NCBI RefSeq assembly: GCF_001632775.1
Contig: NZ_CP015249.1
Coordinates: 3,700,686-3,764,685, forward strand
DNA length: 64,000 nucleotides
From: Dokdonella koreensis DS-123
GTDB lineage: Bacteria; Pseudomonadota; Gammaproteobacteria; Xanthomonadales; Rhodanobacteraceae
Direction of reading: 5' to 3'
How positions within the stretch are numbered: the first letter of the stretch is position 1; each line of letters starts with the position of its first letter. The notes under the pieces were generated by a model. It did not search any database. It worked only from the letters and a program-made list of their open reading frames with translations, and had not been told where the DNA came from. A program made the position numbers and the translations under genes. Of this stretch, positions 9,139 through 17,708 are shown in pieces.

Positions 9139-9636
9139 GTGAGCGCGCCGCTGTTCCGACCCGTCCATCGCGACGATGCCGACGCGATCTGCGCGATCTA
9201 CAACCCGCACGTGCGCGAGACGATCGTGACGTTCGAGGACGTGCCGGTCACGCCGGCACAGATGATCGAGCGCATCGACCAGGTGCTCGGCGCGGGATAT
9301 CCGTGGCTGGTCGCGCAGCACGAAGGACGCGTCGCCGCCTATGCCTATGCCACGCGCTGGCGCAGCCGCGCCGCCTACGATCCCACGGTCGAGACGACGA
9401 TCTACGTCGCCGCCGACGCGCAGCGCAGCGGCGTGGGCCTGCCGCTGTACCAGTTGCTGCTGCGCACGCTCGCCGAGCACGGCTTCCATGTCGCGCTCGG
9501 CTGCATCGCGCTGCCGAATCCGGCCAGCGTCGCATTCCACGAACGCTGCGGCTTCCTGAAGGTCGCGCACCACGCGCAAGTGGGGCGCAAGTTCGACCGC
9601 TGGGTGGACGTCGGTTTCTGGCAGCGCACGCTGTAG
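9139..9636 (+). CDS. GNAT N-acetyltransferase, phosphinothricin acetyltransferase-like
   Basis: 165-residue single-domain GNAT enzyme. The GTG start is supported by a GGAAG a few bases upstream and by the immediate start of the domain (PLFRPVHRDDADAICAIYN). The stretch YNPHVRETIVTFEDVPVT matches the N-terminal region of the Pat/Bar subgroup. The acetyl-CoA pyrophosphate loop is DAQRSGVGLPLYQ (about residues 94-106), followed by CIALPNPASVAFHERCGF, the typical C-terminal motif of the fold. It acetylates an amine on a small molecule (methionine sulfone/sulfoximine or phosphinothricin in characterised members). The actual substrate is unknown. Confidence 0.9.
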   Translation: MSAPLFRPVHRDDADAICAIYNPHVRETIVTFEDVPVTPAQMIERIDQVLGAGYPWLVAQHEGRVAAYAYATRWRSRAAYDPTVETTIYVAADAQRSGVGLPLYQLLLRTLAEHGFHVALGCIALPNPASVAFHERCGFLKVAHHAQVGRKFDRWVDVGFWQRTL

Positions 9637-9743
9637 TCGCGCGCCGCGAATCGCCACGATATTGATGCATCGCAGCGAACCTTGTCCGGCGCTTGCGTGC
9701 GCAAGACCGCGCCCACGCTGCCGCTGTCGCCGGACGCCCGGCG

Positions 9744-9749
9744 TATACT
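9744..9749 (+). promoter_or_regulatory. Possible -10 element upstream of the SRPBCC gene
   Basis: TATACT, preceded by GCG, lies 116 bases before the SRPBCC start. If used, it yields a long leader that contains a 13-bp hairpin. No convincing -35 box is seen. Confidence 0.35.
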
Positions 9750-9772
9750 GGCCGGGCCGCTTCTAGGCAGCC

Positions 9773-9804
9773 CGTCTTCGCTCGACCGTGATCGAGCGAA
9801 GACG
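9773..9804 (+). promoter_or_regulatory. Strong 13-bp hairpin in the leader of the SRPBCC gene
   Basis: A perfect inverted repeat has arms CGTCTTCGCTCGA (9773-9785) and its complement (9792-9804) around a 6-base loop. It lies between a likely -10 box and the ATG at 9865. No T-run follows, so it is not a standard terminator. It may be an RNA stem that protects or attenuates the mRNA, or an operator palindrome. Confidence 0.6.
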
Positions 9805-9864
9805 CCCGATGTAGCCTGACGACGCATCGATGCGATGCGCGCCGAGCCGAACAGGAGAAACCGT

Positions 9865-10281
9865 ATGGCCAAGGTCAAGATGTCCACGCCGCTGCCGGTA
9901 TCGGCCGATCAGGTCTGGAAGCTGATCGGGGGTTTTCATGCCCTGCCCGATTGGCATCCTGCCGTGCAGAAGAGCGAACTGGCCGACGGCGGTCGCGTCC
10001 GGCGCCTTCAGCTGATGGGCGGTGCCAGCCTGGTCGAGCGCATGGAATCGTTCGACGACAACGATCACGTCTACACCTACACGCTCGAGAAGGGCGCCCT
10101 GCCCGTCGCCAACTACAAGTCCACCGTGCGCGTGCGCAACGAGGAAGGCAAGGAGGGCTGCGTGGTCGAGTGGTCGGGCGACTTCGTTCCCGCCGGCGTA
10201 CCGGAGAACGATGCCGTCGCGACGATGCAGGGCATCTATCAGGCCGGCCTCGACAACCTGCGCAAGCTCTTCAACGTCTGA
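9865..10281 (+). CDS. SRPBCC (START/Bet v1-like) family protein
   Basis: 138-residue cytosolic protein with the Bet v1-like fold of the polyketide cyclase/dehydrase group. The N-terminal strand-helix (STPLPVSADQVWKLIGGFHAL), the LPDWHPAVQKSE segment, the central YTYTLEKGALPVANYKSTV and the C-terminal amphipathic helix (ATMQGIYQAGLDNLRKLF) all match. Members bind hydrophobic ligands, and some are cyclases. The ATG follows AGGAG with good spacing. An S9 peptidase gene starts 32 bases downstream on the same strand. No pathway can be inferred from the context. Confidence 0.88.
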   Translation: MAKVKMSTPLPVSADQVWKLIGGFHALPDWHPAVQKSELADGGRVRRLQLMGGASLVERMESFDDNDHVYTYTLEKGALPVANYKSTVRVRNEEGKEGCVVEWSGDFVPAGVPENDAVATMQGIYQAGLDNLRKLFNV

Positions 10282-10313
10282 GGCGGCTGCATGCACGGTT
10301 TTCAGGGGCGTGC

Positions 10314-12821
10314 ATGATGCAGCGCCACGGGGGGTTTCTGCGCGGGCTTCGCGGCCTGGCCGGCGGCTTGCTGATGGTCCTGGCCGCCGTTGCGGGTGCA
10401 CGGGAAATCAGTCCCGGCGACACGGTCGAGCCGCGCGAGGGACGCGGACTGGTGGCGATAGCGGTCGAGGCCGCGCTACCGGTTTCCTCGCTCAAGATCG
10501 ACCGGAAGGACGGTGGCTTCGGCGGCCAGCGCCTGCTGCGGCTGGGACATGGACGCAGCCTGCGTCTGCTCGAACTGCCCGCGGGTGACTACCGCTTCAG
10601 CCGGCTCGAGATCGGCCTGGACAACCGGCCCCTTTGGTACCTTAACCTGAGCAAGGATGGCCGCCTGGATTTCAAGGTCGAACCCGGCGTCATCAGCTAT
10701 GCCGGCGACCTCGACCTGATCGCACTGGGCTACAGCAGGTTCCATACGGCGCCACGCAACCGGTTCGCCCAGCTCGCGATTGATCTCGACAAGGACTATC
10801 CCGGTCTGCGCAAGCGCTGGCCGTTGCGCTGGCAAGGCGCCGTACCGGATCGCTTCGGCGAGTTCCTTGCGAACGAGCTGGGCGACATGCCGTTGTCGGC
10901 CGCGCTCGAAGCCGCCGAATCGGCGACGATCAAACCGGCGGAGAAGGACGACGCGGAGAAGGCAGGCGGAGACGACCGGCTACCTGCCCTGGTCCGCGAG
11001 CTGTTCGCGGACTGGCAGGTATCGACGATCCGGATGAACCCCGCCGGCGACATGCTGGCGGTCGCTGAGCAGAAGGGCGATCGACACACGATCAGCGTGC
11101 TGGACGTAGCCACGCTGCAGGCCAGCCCCGTCTACAGCGGCGACTACCCGGTATACCAGATGAGCTGGGCAGCGGACCGTACCTTGCTGATCGGCGTCAA
11201 CAACCGCGGACGCACCAGCTATGCCGTCCGCCTTCGCGTCGAGCCGGGCCGGGCACCGTCCTTCGACCTGCTGACGTTTCCGTATGCCGGCTGGTTCGTC
11301 AGCACGATCGGCACAGAGGGGCGGCAGGCCGTATTCGCGCGTGTCGAGACGGAAGGAGGCGCTGGCCTCTATCGCGTCACGCTTGACGGCAAGCGGATCG
11401 AACGCAGCCAGTTCGAACGCAGCCGCAGGCTGGACAAGGGACTGGAGGGCTGGAGCAACGTCCTGACCGACCGCAGCGGCGTGCCGCGCGCCGTCATGGC
11501 GACCGAGGACGGCGACTACGTGCTCAAGACCCAGACCCGCACCGACGGCACCTGGCAGGTGGTACGGCGCTTCTCGTCGGAGGACCGCTTCCAGTTGCTG
11601 GAAATGGCACCCGGCGGGACGAGCTTCTATGCCACCACCGACATCGACCGCGCCCAGACCGAACTGGTCCGCGTCGACCTGGCCGATGGCAAGATCGTAC
11701 AGACCCTGCTGACCCTGCCCGGCATCGACATCCTCGAGGTTCTGACGACGCCGACCGGCGAACCAGTCGGCGCCAGCTACCTGCAGGACGGCCGGCACCA
11801 GATCCACTACTTCGACTCGGCCAGCGGCTCGCTGCACGCGATACTGGCCCGTGCGCTTCCGGATCGCAGCGTGGCCGTCTACGAAACCAGCCGCGACGGC
11901 ACGCGCGCCCTGGTCATCGCCAACGACGAGACCAATCCGGGCACCTACTACCTCTACGACGCCGGGCACAACCGCATTGAGGAACTGCTCTCCCGGCTGG
12001 AACCGTTCCGGCAGGCACGCCCCGTGCGCTCTTCACTGCTGCGCCTGGCCGCGACCGACGGAACGCCGATCGAGGCCTATCTCAGCCTGCCCGAAGGCAA
12101 GGGTCCACATCCGCTGGTCGTGATGCCCCACGGCGGCCCGATCGGCGTGCGCGATACGCTGCACTACGACCCGGAAGTCCAGCTGATGACCAACCGCGGC
12201 CATGCCGTCCTGCGGGTGAACTTCCGGGGCTCCGGTGGATTCGGCCGCGAGTTCCGACATGCCGGCTACGGCGCGTTCGGGACCCAGATCGAGGACGACG
12301 TGCTCAGCGCCGTGGACAAGGCGCTGCGCGAGCATCCCCTCGACCCGGGACGTGTCGCCCTGCGTGGCAGCAGCTACGGCGGATACTCGACCCTGATGGG
12401 CCTGATCCGCTTCCCGGAGCGGTATCGCTGCGGCATCGCGACGGCGGCGGTGACGGACTGGCCGTTGACGTTCTCGTCCAGCGACTGGGCCGCGAGCACC
12501 TCGGCGCAGGACCTGATGAAGAAGATGGTCGGTGACCCCGTCAAGCAGATCGCCGAGGTCGAGGCGATTTCCCCAGTCTACCGGTACCGCCAGATCGGCA
12601 AGCCACTGCTGCTGGCGCACGGTGCACAGGATCGCCGCGTGACGATCGAGCATGCGTTGCGGCTGCGGCTGCTGCTGGCCAAGGCCGGACGCCCGGCGCG
12701 CTGGCTGCCGTTCGACGACGAAGGACACGGCATCGCCAGCCTGGACAATCGCCTGCGCCTGGAGGCGGCAGTCGATTCGTTTCTGGCCGACTGCCTCAAG
12801 CCGGCCGGCGCTACACCCTGA
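10314..12821 (+). CDS. Exported S9 (prolyl oligopeptidase) family serine peptidase
   Basis: 835-residue peptidase with a Sec signal peptide (about 1-29, ending AAVAGA). Two adjacent ATG codons follow AGGGG, and the first is used here. An extra N-terminal domain of about 220 residues has no recognisable family. A beta-propeller-like region occupies about 230-560 and a C-terminal alpha/beta-hydrolase domain about 580-830. The catalytic triad is visible: S687 in GSSYGGYS, D773 in GAQDRRV and H805 in EGHGI. Members cleave short peptides, often after Pro or Ala. The signal peptide puts it in the periplasm or outside the cell. Confidence 0.92.
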   Translation: MMQRHGGFLRGLRGLAGGLLMVLAAVAGAREISPGDTVEPREGRGLVAIAVEAALPVSSLKIDRKDGGFGGQRLLRLGHGRSLRLLELPAGDYRFSRLEIGLDNRPLWYLNLSKDGRLDFKVEPGVISYAGDLDLIALGYSRFHTAPRNRFAQLAIDLDKDYPGLRKRWPLRWQGAVPDRFGEFLANELGDMPLSAALEAAESATIKPAEKDDAEKAGGDDRLPALVRELFADWQVSTIRMNPAGDMLAVAEQKGDRHTISVLDVATLQASPVYSGDYPVYQMSWAADRTLLIGVNNRGRTSYAVRLRVEPGRAPSFDLLTFPYAGWFVSTIGTEGRQAVFARVETEGGAGLYRVTLDGKRIERSQFERSRRLDKGLEGWSNVLTDRSGVPRAVMATEDGDYVLKTQTRTDGTWQVVRRFSSEDRFQLLEMAPGGTSFYATTDIDRAQTELVRVDLADGKIVQTLLTLPGIDILEVLTTPTGEPVGASYLQDGRHQIHYFDSASGSLHAILARALPDRSVAVYETSRDGTRALVIANDETNPGTYYLYDAGHNRIEELLSRLEPFRQARPVRSSLLRLAATDGTPIEAYLSLPEGKGPHPLVVMPHGGPIGVRDTLHYDPEVQLMTNRGHAVLRVNFRGSGGFGREFRHAGYGAFGTQIEDDVLSAVDKALREHPLDPGRVALRGSSYGGYSTLMGLIRFPERYRCGIATAAVTDWPLTFSSSDWAASTSAQDLMKKMVGDPVKQIAEVEAISPVYRYRQIGKPLLLAHGAQDRRVTIEHALRLRLLLAKAGRPARWLPFDDEGHGIASLDNRLRLEAAVDSFLADCLKPAGATP

Positions 12822-13073
12822 CGAGTTTCCGAAGCGAACGATGGGTTGAAGACTGCGCCGGCGGATGACCGGTGCATCGCACGCTGTCGCGACTGTGGTC
12901 CCCAACAGGTCCGGCCTCCGATCGGTCGACTTCCCACGCATCCGCACGACCTGTGACGACAGGTGCCTGCAACCGGCATCGACCTGCAGCATGTGCAGGC
13001 GTCGCGTAGCGGATGACGATGGACACGCGGAGGCGCGCACCCTCCTATCCCGCGGGTGCGTCCGTCCAGACGG

Positions 13074-15458
13074 CTAGGCCGCCTCGTGATCCTCGCGCAG
13101 CCGCGCGACGATCGCGTCCAGTGCGCGATCGAACAGCGGTGCTTCCTCCAGCACGACGGCCGCGCCGGCCCGAAGCTCCGCGGCCAGCGCGGTGAGGGTC
13201 TTGTCGTCGACCTTCAGGCCGCGCCGGTTGACGAACAGGTACTTCGAGCTGATCGGGCTGATCCAGGACAGCTTGGCGCGCTCGCGATGGCCGTTCTCGT
13301 CGACCAGCTCCAGCCAGGTGCCCGGCCGCAGCGACCGCGCCAGTTGCAGGAACTCGTCCTCCTGGAGGAAGGCCTCGCCACGGTCGCCCTCGATCGTACG
13401 GGTGCCGAGCACGATCTCCTCGACCGGGCTGCCGGCCAGCTCGGCCGTGCCTGCGGCATCGGCTGCCTGCCCTGCCTCGGCAGCGGGCTGCGCGCCGGCG
13501 GCGGCCAGGCAGGCGCGCTCGACGATGACCTCGCGCACGGTCTTGCGCTCGACCGGCGCGCCTCCCTGGAGCGAGGCGTAGAAATCCGCCAGCGCCCTCA
13601 TCGTCTCGGTGATCTCGTTGTCGTGCAGGCCGATCGTGCCCAGGCCATGGCGCAGCGCACGCTCGATCTGCGGCTTGACCTTCTGCAGGCGCAGGCGGTC
13701 GGCCTCGGTGCCCTTCGGCAGCGCGCTCCAGACGAACTCGTCGACGAAGCGCAGGCCGTTGCGCCACTCCTCGGAATTCTCGCCGTGGCGCAGCAGCGCG
13801 ACGACGAGATAGTTGGCCCAGGGACGCGACAGCACGGCATGGATGATCGGCGGCAGTACCCGTTCGTCGATACGCTGCAGGATCTCGCGCGCCGCCGTGC
13901 GCCGCGCTTCTTCCAGGCGCTCGCGCCCGCGCGCGGCCTCGGCCACGCGCTGCTCGGCCAGTCCCGCGCGCTTGCGGCCCTGGTCGAGGAACCCCTCGAA
14001 GGATTCCAGTTCGTGCTCGAAGATCGCGATGTCGTCGTCGAACTCGGTCAGGATCTTCTCGACCGACTGGCGCACGCGATCGAGCAGCCGATGGTCGCGG
14101 TCGGCTTCCTCGGACCAGCCCAGGCCCGCCTGCGCCAGCGCATCGAGCAGGCGCCGCGCCGGGTGCGCCCGCTGCGCGAACAGGTGGCGGTCGAGAATCG
14201 CGACCTTGAGATACGGGATCTGCAGCCGGCTCAGCACGGCCTGCATCTGGGCCGGCAGGTTGCGGTCCTGCAGGATGTATTCGAACAGCATGCCGACCAG
14301 GTCGATCGTGTCCTCGTCGGCACTGGAGACATGGCTGTGACCATGGCCGTCGCCGCTGCCGATCCGCTGGACCTGGTCGAGCAGGTCCTGCTTGATCTGC
14401 TGCACCGCCTGCGCGGCATCGGCCATGCTGCTGGCCTGCGCGTGCTGCCGGCTGGCGGCGAGCTGGTTCTGGCTCTGCAGGATCGTCAGCGCGCTGAGCA
14501 GGTCCACCGGACTCAATACCGGCGGCGCGGCCAGTTCGGACTCGTGGCGGAAATGCTCGGCGGCCTCGTGCGCCGGACTCCGGCGGCCGGCCAGCAGCTT
14601 GTTGAGCGTCTGGTAGAGCTCGGTCTGCCAGGCCACGGTGGCCGGGTCGTAGCGGCCCCGATCGGCGTGCGCGTCGACGTGCGGCGCGGGCGCACCCGCA
14701 TGACCGGCCGGCGCCGCGGCATGGCCGCCGGCGCCCGCCGACGGACGCGCGGGCGCCGACGCGATCTGCGGCAGCACGCCGGCCTGGATCAGCTCGCCGT
14801 TGACTTCCTCGTACAACCCGTCCAGACCGCTCATGACGTAGCGATCGAACAGCTTGTAGACGATCAGGCGCACGTGCATGCCGAGGTCGAACTCACGCGT
14901 CGCCTCGCGGAACGCCTCGCCGAGCGCGGCCGGCCCGATCGGGTTGCTGCCGTCGTCGACCTGCCCGCCGCCGGTCACGACCGACAGCCGCTGGTTGATC
15001 TGGAACAGCGACCGCGACCACCGGCTGTTGGCCTTGGCGACCATGCCGGAGACCGCCAGCGATTGCTCGAGCTCCTGGTCGTCGACCAGCGACAGGCCGC
15101 CACCGGCCTGCGGGGCGACCTCGGGGCGTGCCGTGCGCATCCGGCCTTCGGCGAAATCCGTGAAGGCCTTGGAGACCTGCTCCTGGAACCGGCGCTCGAC
15201 CAGGTGGCGCTTCTTGCGGACCTCGCGCATGCCGTCGAAGAACTGGGTCTGCGCGGCGTTGTTCTCGGCCTTCTCGGCGAGGTCGAACAGGGCGTCGTCG
15301 ATGTTCTCGAACAGGACGCCGACCAGGGCGCTGATGCGCTTGAGCGCAATGCCCCGGACCCGCTTGAGCAGATCGCCCAGACGGTCGCCGGCGGCGCTCT
15401 GGATCGACTGCCGCTGGTGCAGGTCGATGATCTTCTTGCTGTCGTCGGGGCTGACCAT
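13074..15458 (-). CDS. DUF1631 family protein
   Basis: Large cytosolic protein of unknown function, 794 residues from the chosen ATG (MVSPDDSKKIIDLHQ). Another in-frame ATG lies at 15506. Neither has a clear Shine-Dalgarno site, so the start is uncertain by 16 residues. The family hallmarks are long helical stretches, LREDDEFLQL-like segments, and a C-terminal PilZ-like portion with GTWLELVDENGHRERAKLSWISP and SKYLFVNRRG (about residues 690-760), which resembles domains that bind c-di-GMP. An Ala/Pro/His-rich low-complexity patch lies around 230-270. A c-di-GMP link is inference from that C-terminal segment only. The gene stands alone, divergent from nothing on its 5' side. Confidence 0.85.
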   Translation of the reverse strand: MVSPDDSKKIIDLHQRQSIQSAAGDRLGDLLKRVRGIALKRISALVGVLFENIDDALFDLAEKAENNAAQTQFFDGMREVRKKRHLVERRFQEQVSKAFTDFAEGRMRTARPEVAPQAGGGLSLVDDQELEQSLAVSGMVAKANSRWSRSLFQINQRLSVVTGGGQVDDGSNPIGPAALGEAFREATREFDLGMHVRLIVYKLFDRYVMSGLDGLYEEVNGELIQAGVLPQIASAPARPSAGAGGHAAAPAGHAGAPAPHVDAHADRGRYDPATVAWQTELYQTLNKLLAGRRSPAHEAAEHFRHESELAAPPVLSPVDLLSALTILQSQNQLAASRQHAQASSMADAAQAVQQIKQDLLDQVQRIGSGDGHGHSHVSSADEDTIDLVGMLFEYILQDRNLPAQMQAVLSRLQIPYLKVAILDRHLFAQRAHPARRLLDALAQAGLGWSEEADRDHRLLDRVRQSVEKILTEFDDDIAIFEHELESFEGFLDQGRKRAGLAEQRVAEAARGRERLEEARRTAAREILQRIDERVLPPIIHAVLSRPWANYLVVALLRHGENSEEWRNGLRFVDEFVWSALPKGTEADRLRLQKVKPQIERALRHGLGTIGLHDNEITETMRALADFYASLQGGAPVERKTVREVIVERACLAAAGAQPAAEAGQAADAAGTAELAGSPVEEIVLGTRTIEGDRGEAFLQEDEFLQLARSLRPGTWLELVDENGHRERAKLSWISPISSKYLFVNRRGLKVDDKTLTALAAELRAGAAVVLEEAPLFDRALDAIVARLREDHEAA

Positions 15459-15678
15459 GAGATCTGCAGTCCGGGTGAACCTGTCGGAGCGGTCCCCTCC
15501 CGCCATCGCCGACAAGCTTATTCACACACCGTTATTCTTATGTGAACCAACGCACAAGGCCGACAGGCCATGACGAATGTCGACGATTTCCGTCGTCATC
15601 TGCCGGTTATCGGCCGCCGTCCTCGCATCCGCCGCTCCCTTTTGCGGCACTGCCCGCCTGCGGCGAATCGCAGGCGTC

Positions 15679-15948
15679 CTACCCGGCCACGAAACCGGCC
15701 ACTCCGGCCACCGGGATCGCCTGGTCCGCCAGCATCACGGGGATGCCGTCGTCGATCCGGTAGACGCGCTGCCCGTCGGCGGCCAACAGCCCCGCCTGCA
15801 GCGGCTGGCGGCGCACCTGGCCATCGGCCGTCGCCAGCCCGTCGGCGGCGATCGCGCGGTTGAGCGCATCGAGTTCGTCGCGCCGCAGCGCGCGCACGGC
15901 ACCCTTGCTGACCGGGCAGCGCAGGATGTCCAGCAATCGTGAATCCAT
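15679..15948 (-). CDS. Trm112/YcaR family protein
   Basis: 89-residue small protein. It opens with [18 protein letters not shown] and ends with [15 protein letters not shown], the conserved ends of the Trm112 family (YcaR in E. coli, about 60 residues). An insertion of about 25 residues separates them. Only the first Cys of the usual zinc knuckle set is kept, so zinc binding is doubtful. Family members act as small activators or partners of other enzymes, for example methyltransferases. In many proteobacteria the gene neighbours lpxK or kdsB, which are not seen here. It is divergent from purE. Confidence 0.85.
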   Translation of the reverse strand: MDSRLLDILRCPVSKGAVRALRRDELDALNRAIAADGLATADGQVRRQPLQAGLLAADGQRVYRIDDGIPVMLADQAIPVAGVAGFVAG

Positions 15949-15993
15949 CGGTCGTCGCATCGGGCGGGCACCGGAAGGCGCCCGGTTGTGCTT

Positions 15994-15999
15994 ACAATA
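15994..15999 (+). promoter_or_regulatory. Probable -10 element of purE
   Basis: TACAAT in the Trm112/purE divergent region lies 49 bases before the purE ATG. The -35 region is poorly conserved. No PurR-like operator could be recognised with confidence. Confidence 0.4.
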
Positions 16000-16047
16000 G
16001 CGGTTTCGCGCAGGTTGTGCGCGCCAGACTCGCGATCCAGCAGCGCA

Positions 16048-16557
16048 ATGACCAACAGCAAGGCCGGGCAACCGCTGATCGGCGTGGTGATGGGCTCCCG
16101 TTCGGATTGGGACACCCTGCGTCATGCCGTCGAAACCCTCGAGCGTCTCGACGTGGCGCACGAGGTCCGCGTCGTCTCCGCCCACCGCACGCCGGACCTG
16201 CTGTTCGACTATGCCGAACAGGCGGCCGGCCGCGGCCTCAAGGTCGTGATCGCCGGGGCCGGCGGCGCCGCCCACCTGCCCGGCATGCTGGCCGCCAAGA
16301 CGCGGCTGCCGGTCTTCGGCGTGCCGGTGCAGTCGCACGCGCTCAACGGCATGGATTCGCTGCTGTCGATCGTGCAGATGCCGGCCGGCATTCCGGTCGG
16401 CACCCTGGCGATCGGCCGTGCCGGCGCGGTCAACGCCGCCCTGCTGGCGACCGCCGTGCTCGCGCTCGAGGACGCCGCGCTGGCCAACCGCCTGGATGCG
16501 TTCCGGCGCGAGCAGACCGACGCCGTGCTCGCCAAGTCCGACCCGCGCGAAGACTGA
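16048..16557 (+). CDS. purE: N5-carboxyaminoimidazole ribonucleotide mutase
   Basis: Class I PurE of 169 residues, the usual length, which converts N5-CAIR to CAIR in de novo purine synthesis. Substrate-binding motifs are [16 protein letters not shown] (phosphate loop), [13 protein letters not shown] with the catalytic His, and [15 protein letters not shown]. The C-terminal [12 protein letters not shown] is also typical. The ATG at 16048 is chosen because the domain begins within a few residues and upstream sequence reads like leader DNA. purK follows four bases after the stop, which together with the N5-CAIR mutase sequence class indicates the two-step bacterial route. Confidence 0.97.
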   Translation: MTNSKAGQPLIGVVMGSRSDWDTLRHAVETLERLDVAHEVRVVSAHRTPDLLFDYAEQAAGRGLKVVIAGAGGAAHLPGMLAAKTRLPVFGVPVQSHALNGMDSLLSIVQMPAGIPVGTLAIGRAGAVNAALLATAVLALEDAALANRLDAFRREQTDAVLAKSDPRED

Positions 16558-16561
16558 TCCG

Positions 16562-17695
16562 ATGGCGACGATCGGCATCCTCGGCGGCGGCCAGCTCGCC
16601 CGCATGCTCGTCCTCGCCGGCACGCCGCTCGGCCAGCGCTTCCGCCTGGTCGACAGCGCCGGCGATGCCTGTGCCGCACAGATCGCCCCGCTGGTGCAGG
16701 CCGACTGGCGCGATTTCGCCGCACTGGAGGCCTTCGCCGCCGACAGCGACGTCGTCACCTTCGATTTCGAGAACGTACCGGCCGAAACCGCCGAATGGAT
16801 GGCCGCCCGCACGCGCGTCTTCCCGAACCCGGCCGCGCTCTCCGTCGCCCAGGACCGGCTCGCCGAGAAGACCCTGTTCGGCCGGATCGGCCTGGAAACA
16901 CCGGCCTTCGCCGCCGTGGACAGCCGCGAAGACCTGGAGCGCGCCGTCGCCGCGACCGGCCTGCCGGCCGTGCTCAAGACGCGTCGCCTCGGCTACGACG
17001 GCAAGGGCCAGTTCGTGCTGCGCGCCCCCGCCGACCTCGACGCCGCCTGGCAGGCACTCGGTGGCGTGCCGCTGATCCTCGAAGCCTTCGTGCCGTTCGA
17101 CCGCGAGGTGTCGGTGGTCGCGGTGCGCTCGCGCACCGGGGAATTCCGCCACTACCCGCTGACCCGCAACTGGCATGCCGGCGGCATCCTCTCCGCCAGC
17201 CTGGCACCCCTGGCCGGCGATCCGGCGCTGGAGGCGCGCGCGGTCGCGCATGCCCGCACGCTGGCCGAGCACCTGGACTACGTCGGCGTGTTCGCGCTGG
17301 AGCTGTTCGTCCACGGCGAGCGCCTGCTCGGCAACGAGATGGCGCCGCGCGTGCACAACTCCGGGCATTGGACGATCGAAGGCACCGGCTGCAGCCAGTT
17401 CGAGAACCACGTCCGTGCGATCCTGGGCCTGCCGCTCGGCGACACCGCGGCGATCGGCACCAGCGTCATGCTGAACTGGATCGGCGAACTTCCCGAAGCC
17501 GATGCCGTCCTGCGCGAGCCGCGCGCCCACTGGCACGACTACGGCAAGTCTCCGCGCGCCGGCCGCAAGGTCGGCCATGCGACGCTCTGCGGCGACGACC
17601 CGCGCGAACTGGCCGATCGCCTCGAACGGATCGGCGCGGCACTGGGACGCAACGAGCAGGTGGCGCCGGTCCTCGCCGCGCTGCGCGCCAGCTGA
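16562..17695 (+). CDS. purK: 5-(carboxyamino)imidazole ribonucleotide synthase
   Basis: ATP-grasp enzyme of 377 residues that makes N5-CAIR from AIR, bicarbonate and ATP. The N-terminal GIFGGGQLARML-like start (here GILGGGQLARMLVLAG), the glycine-rich GYDGKGQFVL loop, LEAFVPFDREVSVV, and the metal/ATP segment NEMAPRVHNSGHWTIEG all match the family. It starts four bases after the purE stop and is certainly co-transcribed. The downstream flavoprotein starts 13 bases after its stop, so it may share the transcript. Confidence 0.97.
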   Translation: MATIGILGGGQLARMLVLAGTPLGQRFRLVDSAGDACAAQIAPLVQADWRDFAALEAFAADSDVVTFDFENVPAETAEWMAARTRVFPNPAALSVAQDRLAEKTLFGRIGLETPAFAAVDSREDLERAVAATGLPAVLKTRRLGYDGKGQFVLRAPADLDAAWQALGGVPLILEAFVPFDREVSVVAVRSRTGEFRHYPLTRNWHAGGILSASLAPLAGDPALEARAVAHARTLAEHLDYVGVFALELFVHGERLLGNEMAPRVHNSGHWTIEGTGCSQFENHVRAILGLPLGDTAAIGTSVMLNWIGELPEADAVLREPRAHWHDYGKSPRAGRKVGHATLCGDDPRELADRLERIGAALGRNEQVAPVLAALRAS

Positions 17696-17708
17696 GCCGA
17701 CCCGTGCG

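Noticed and set aside
8783-9142. Small frame between ybdD and the acetyltransferase
   Set aside because: It begins inside ybdD in another frame and has no recognisable pattern.
13056-15545. Open frame of 829 codons on the plus strand opposite the DUF1631 gene
   Set aside because: It is a GC-rich antisense shadow. Its translation is Arg/Leu/Gly-rich with no family pattern, and the opposite frame has clear family signatures.
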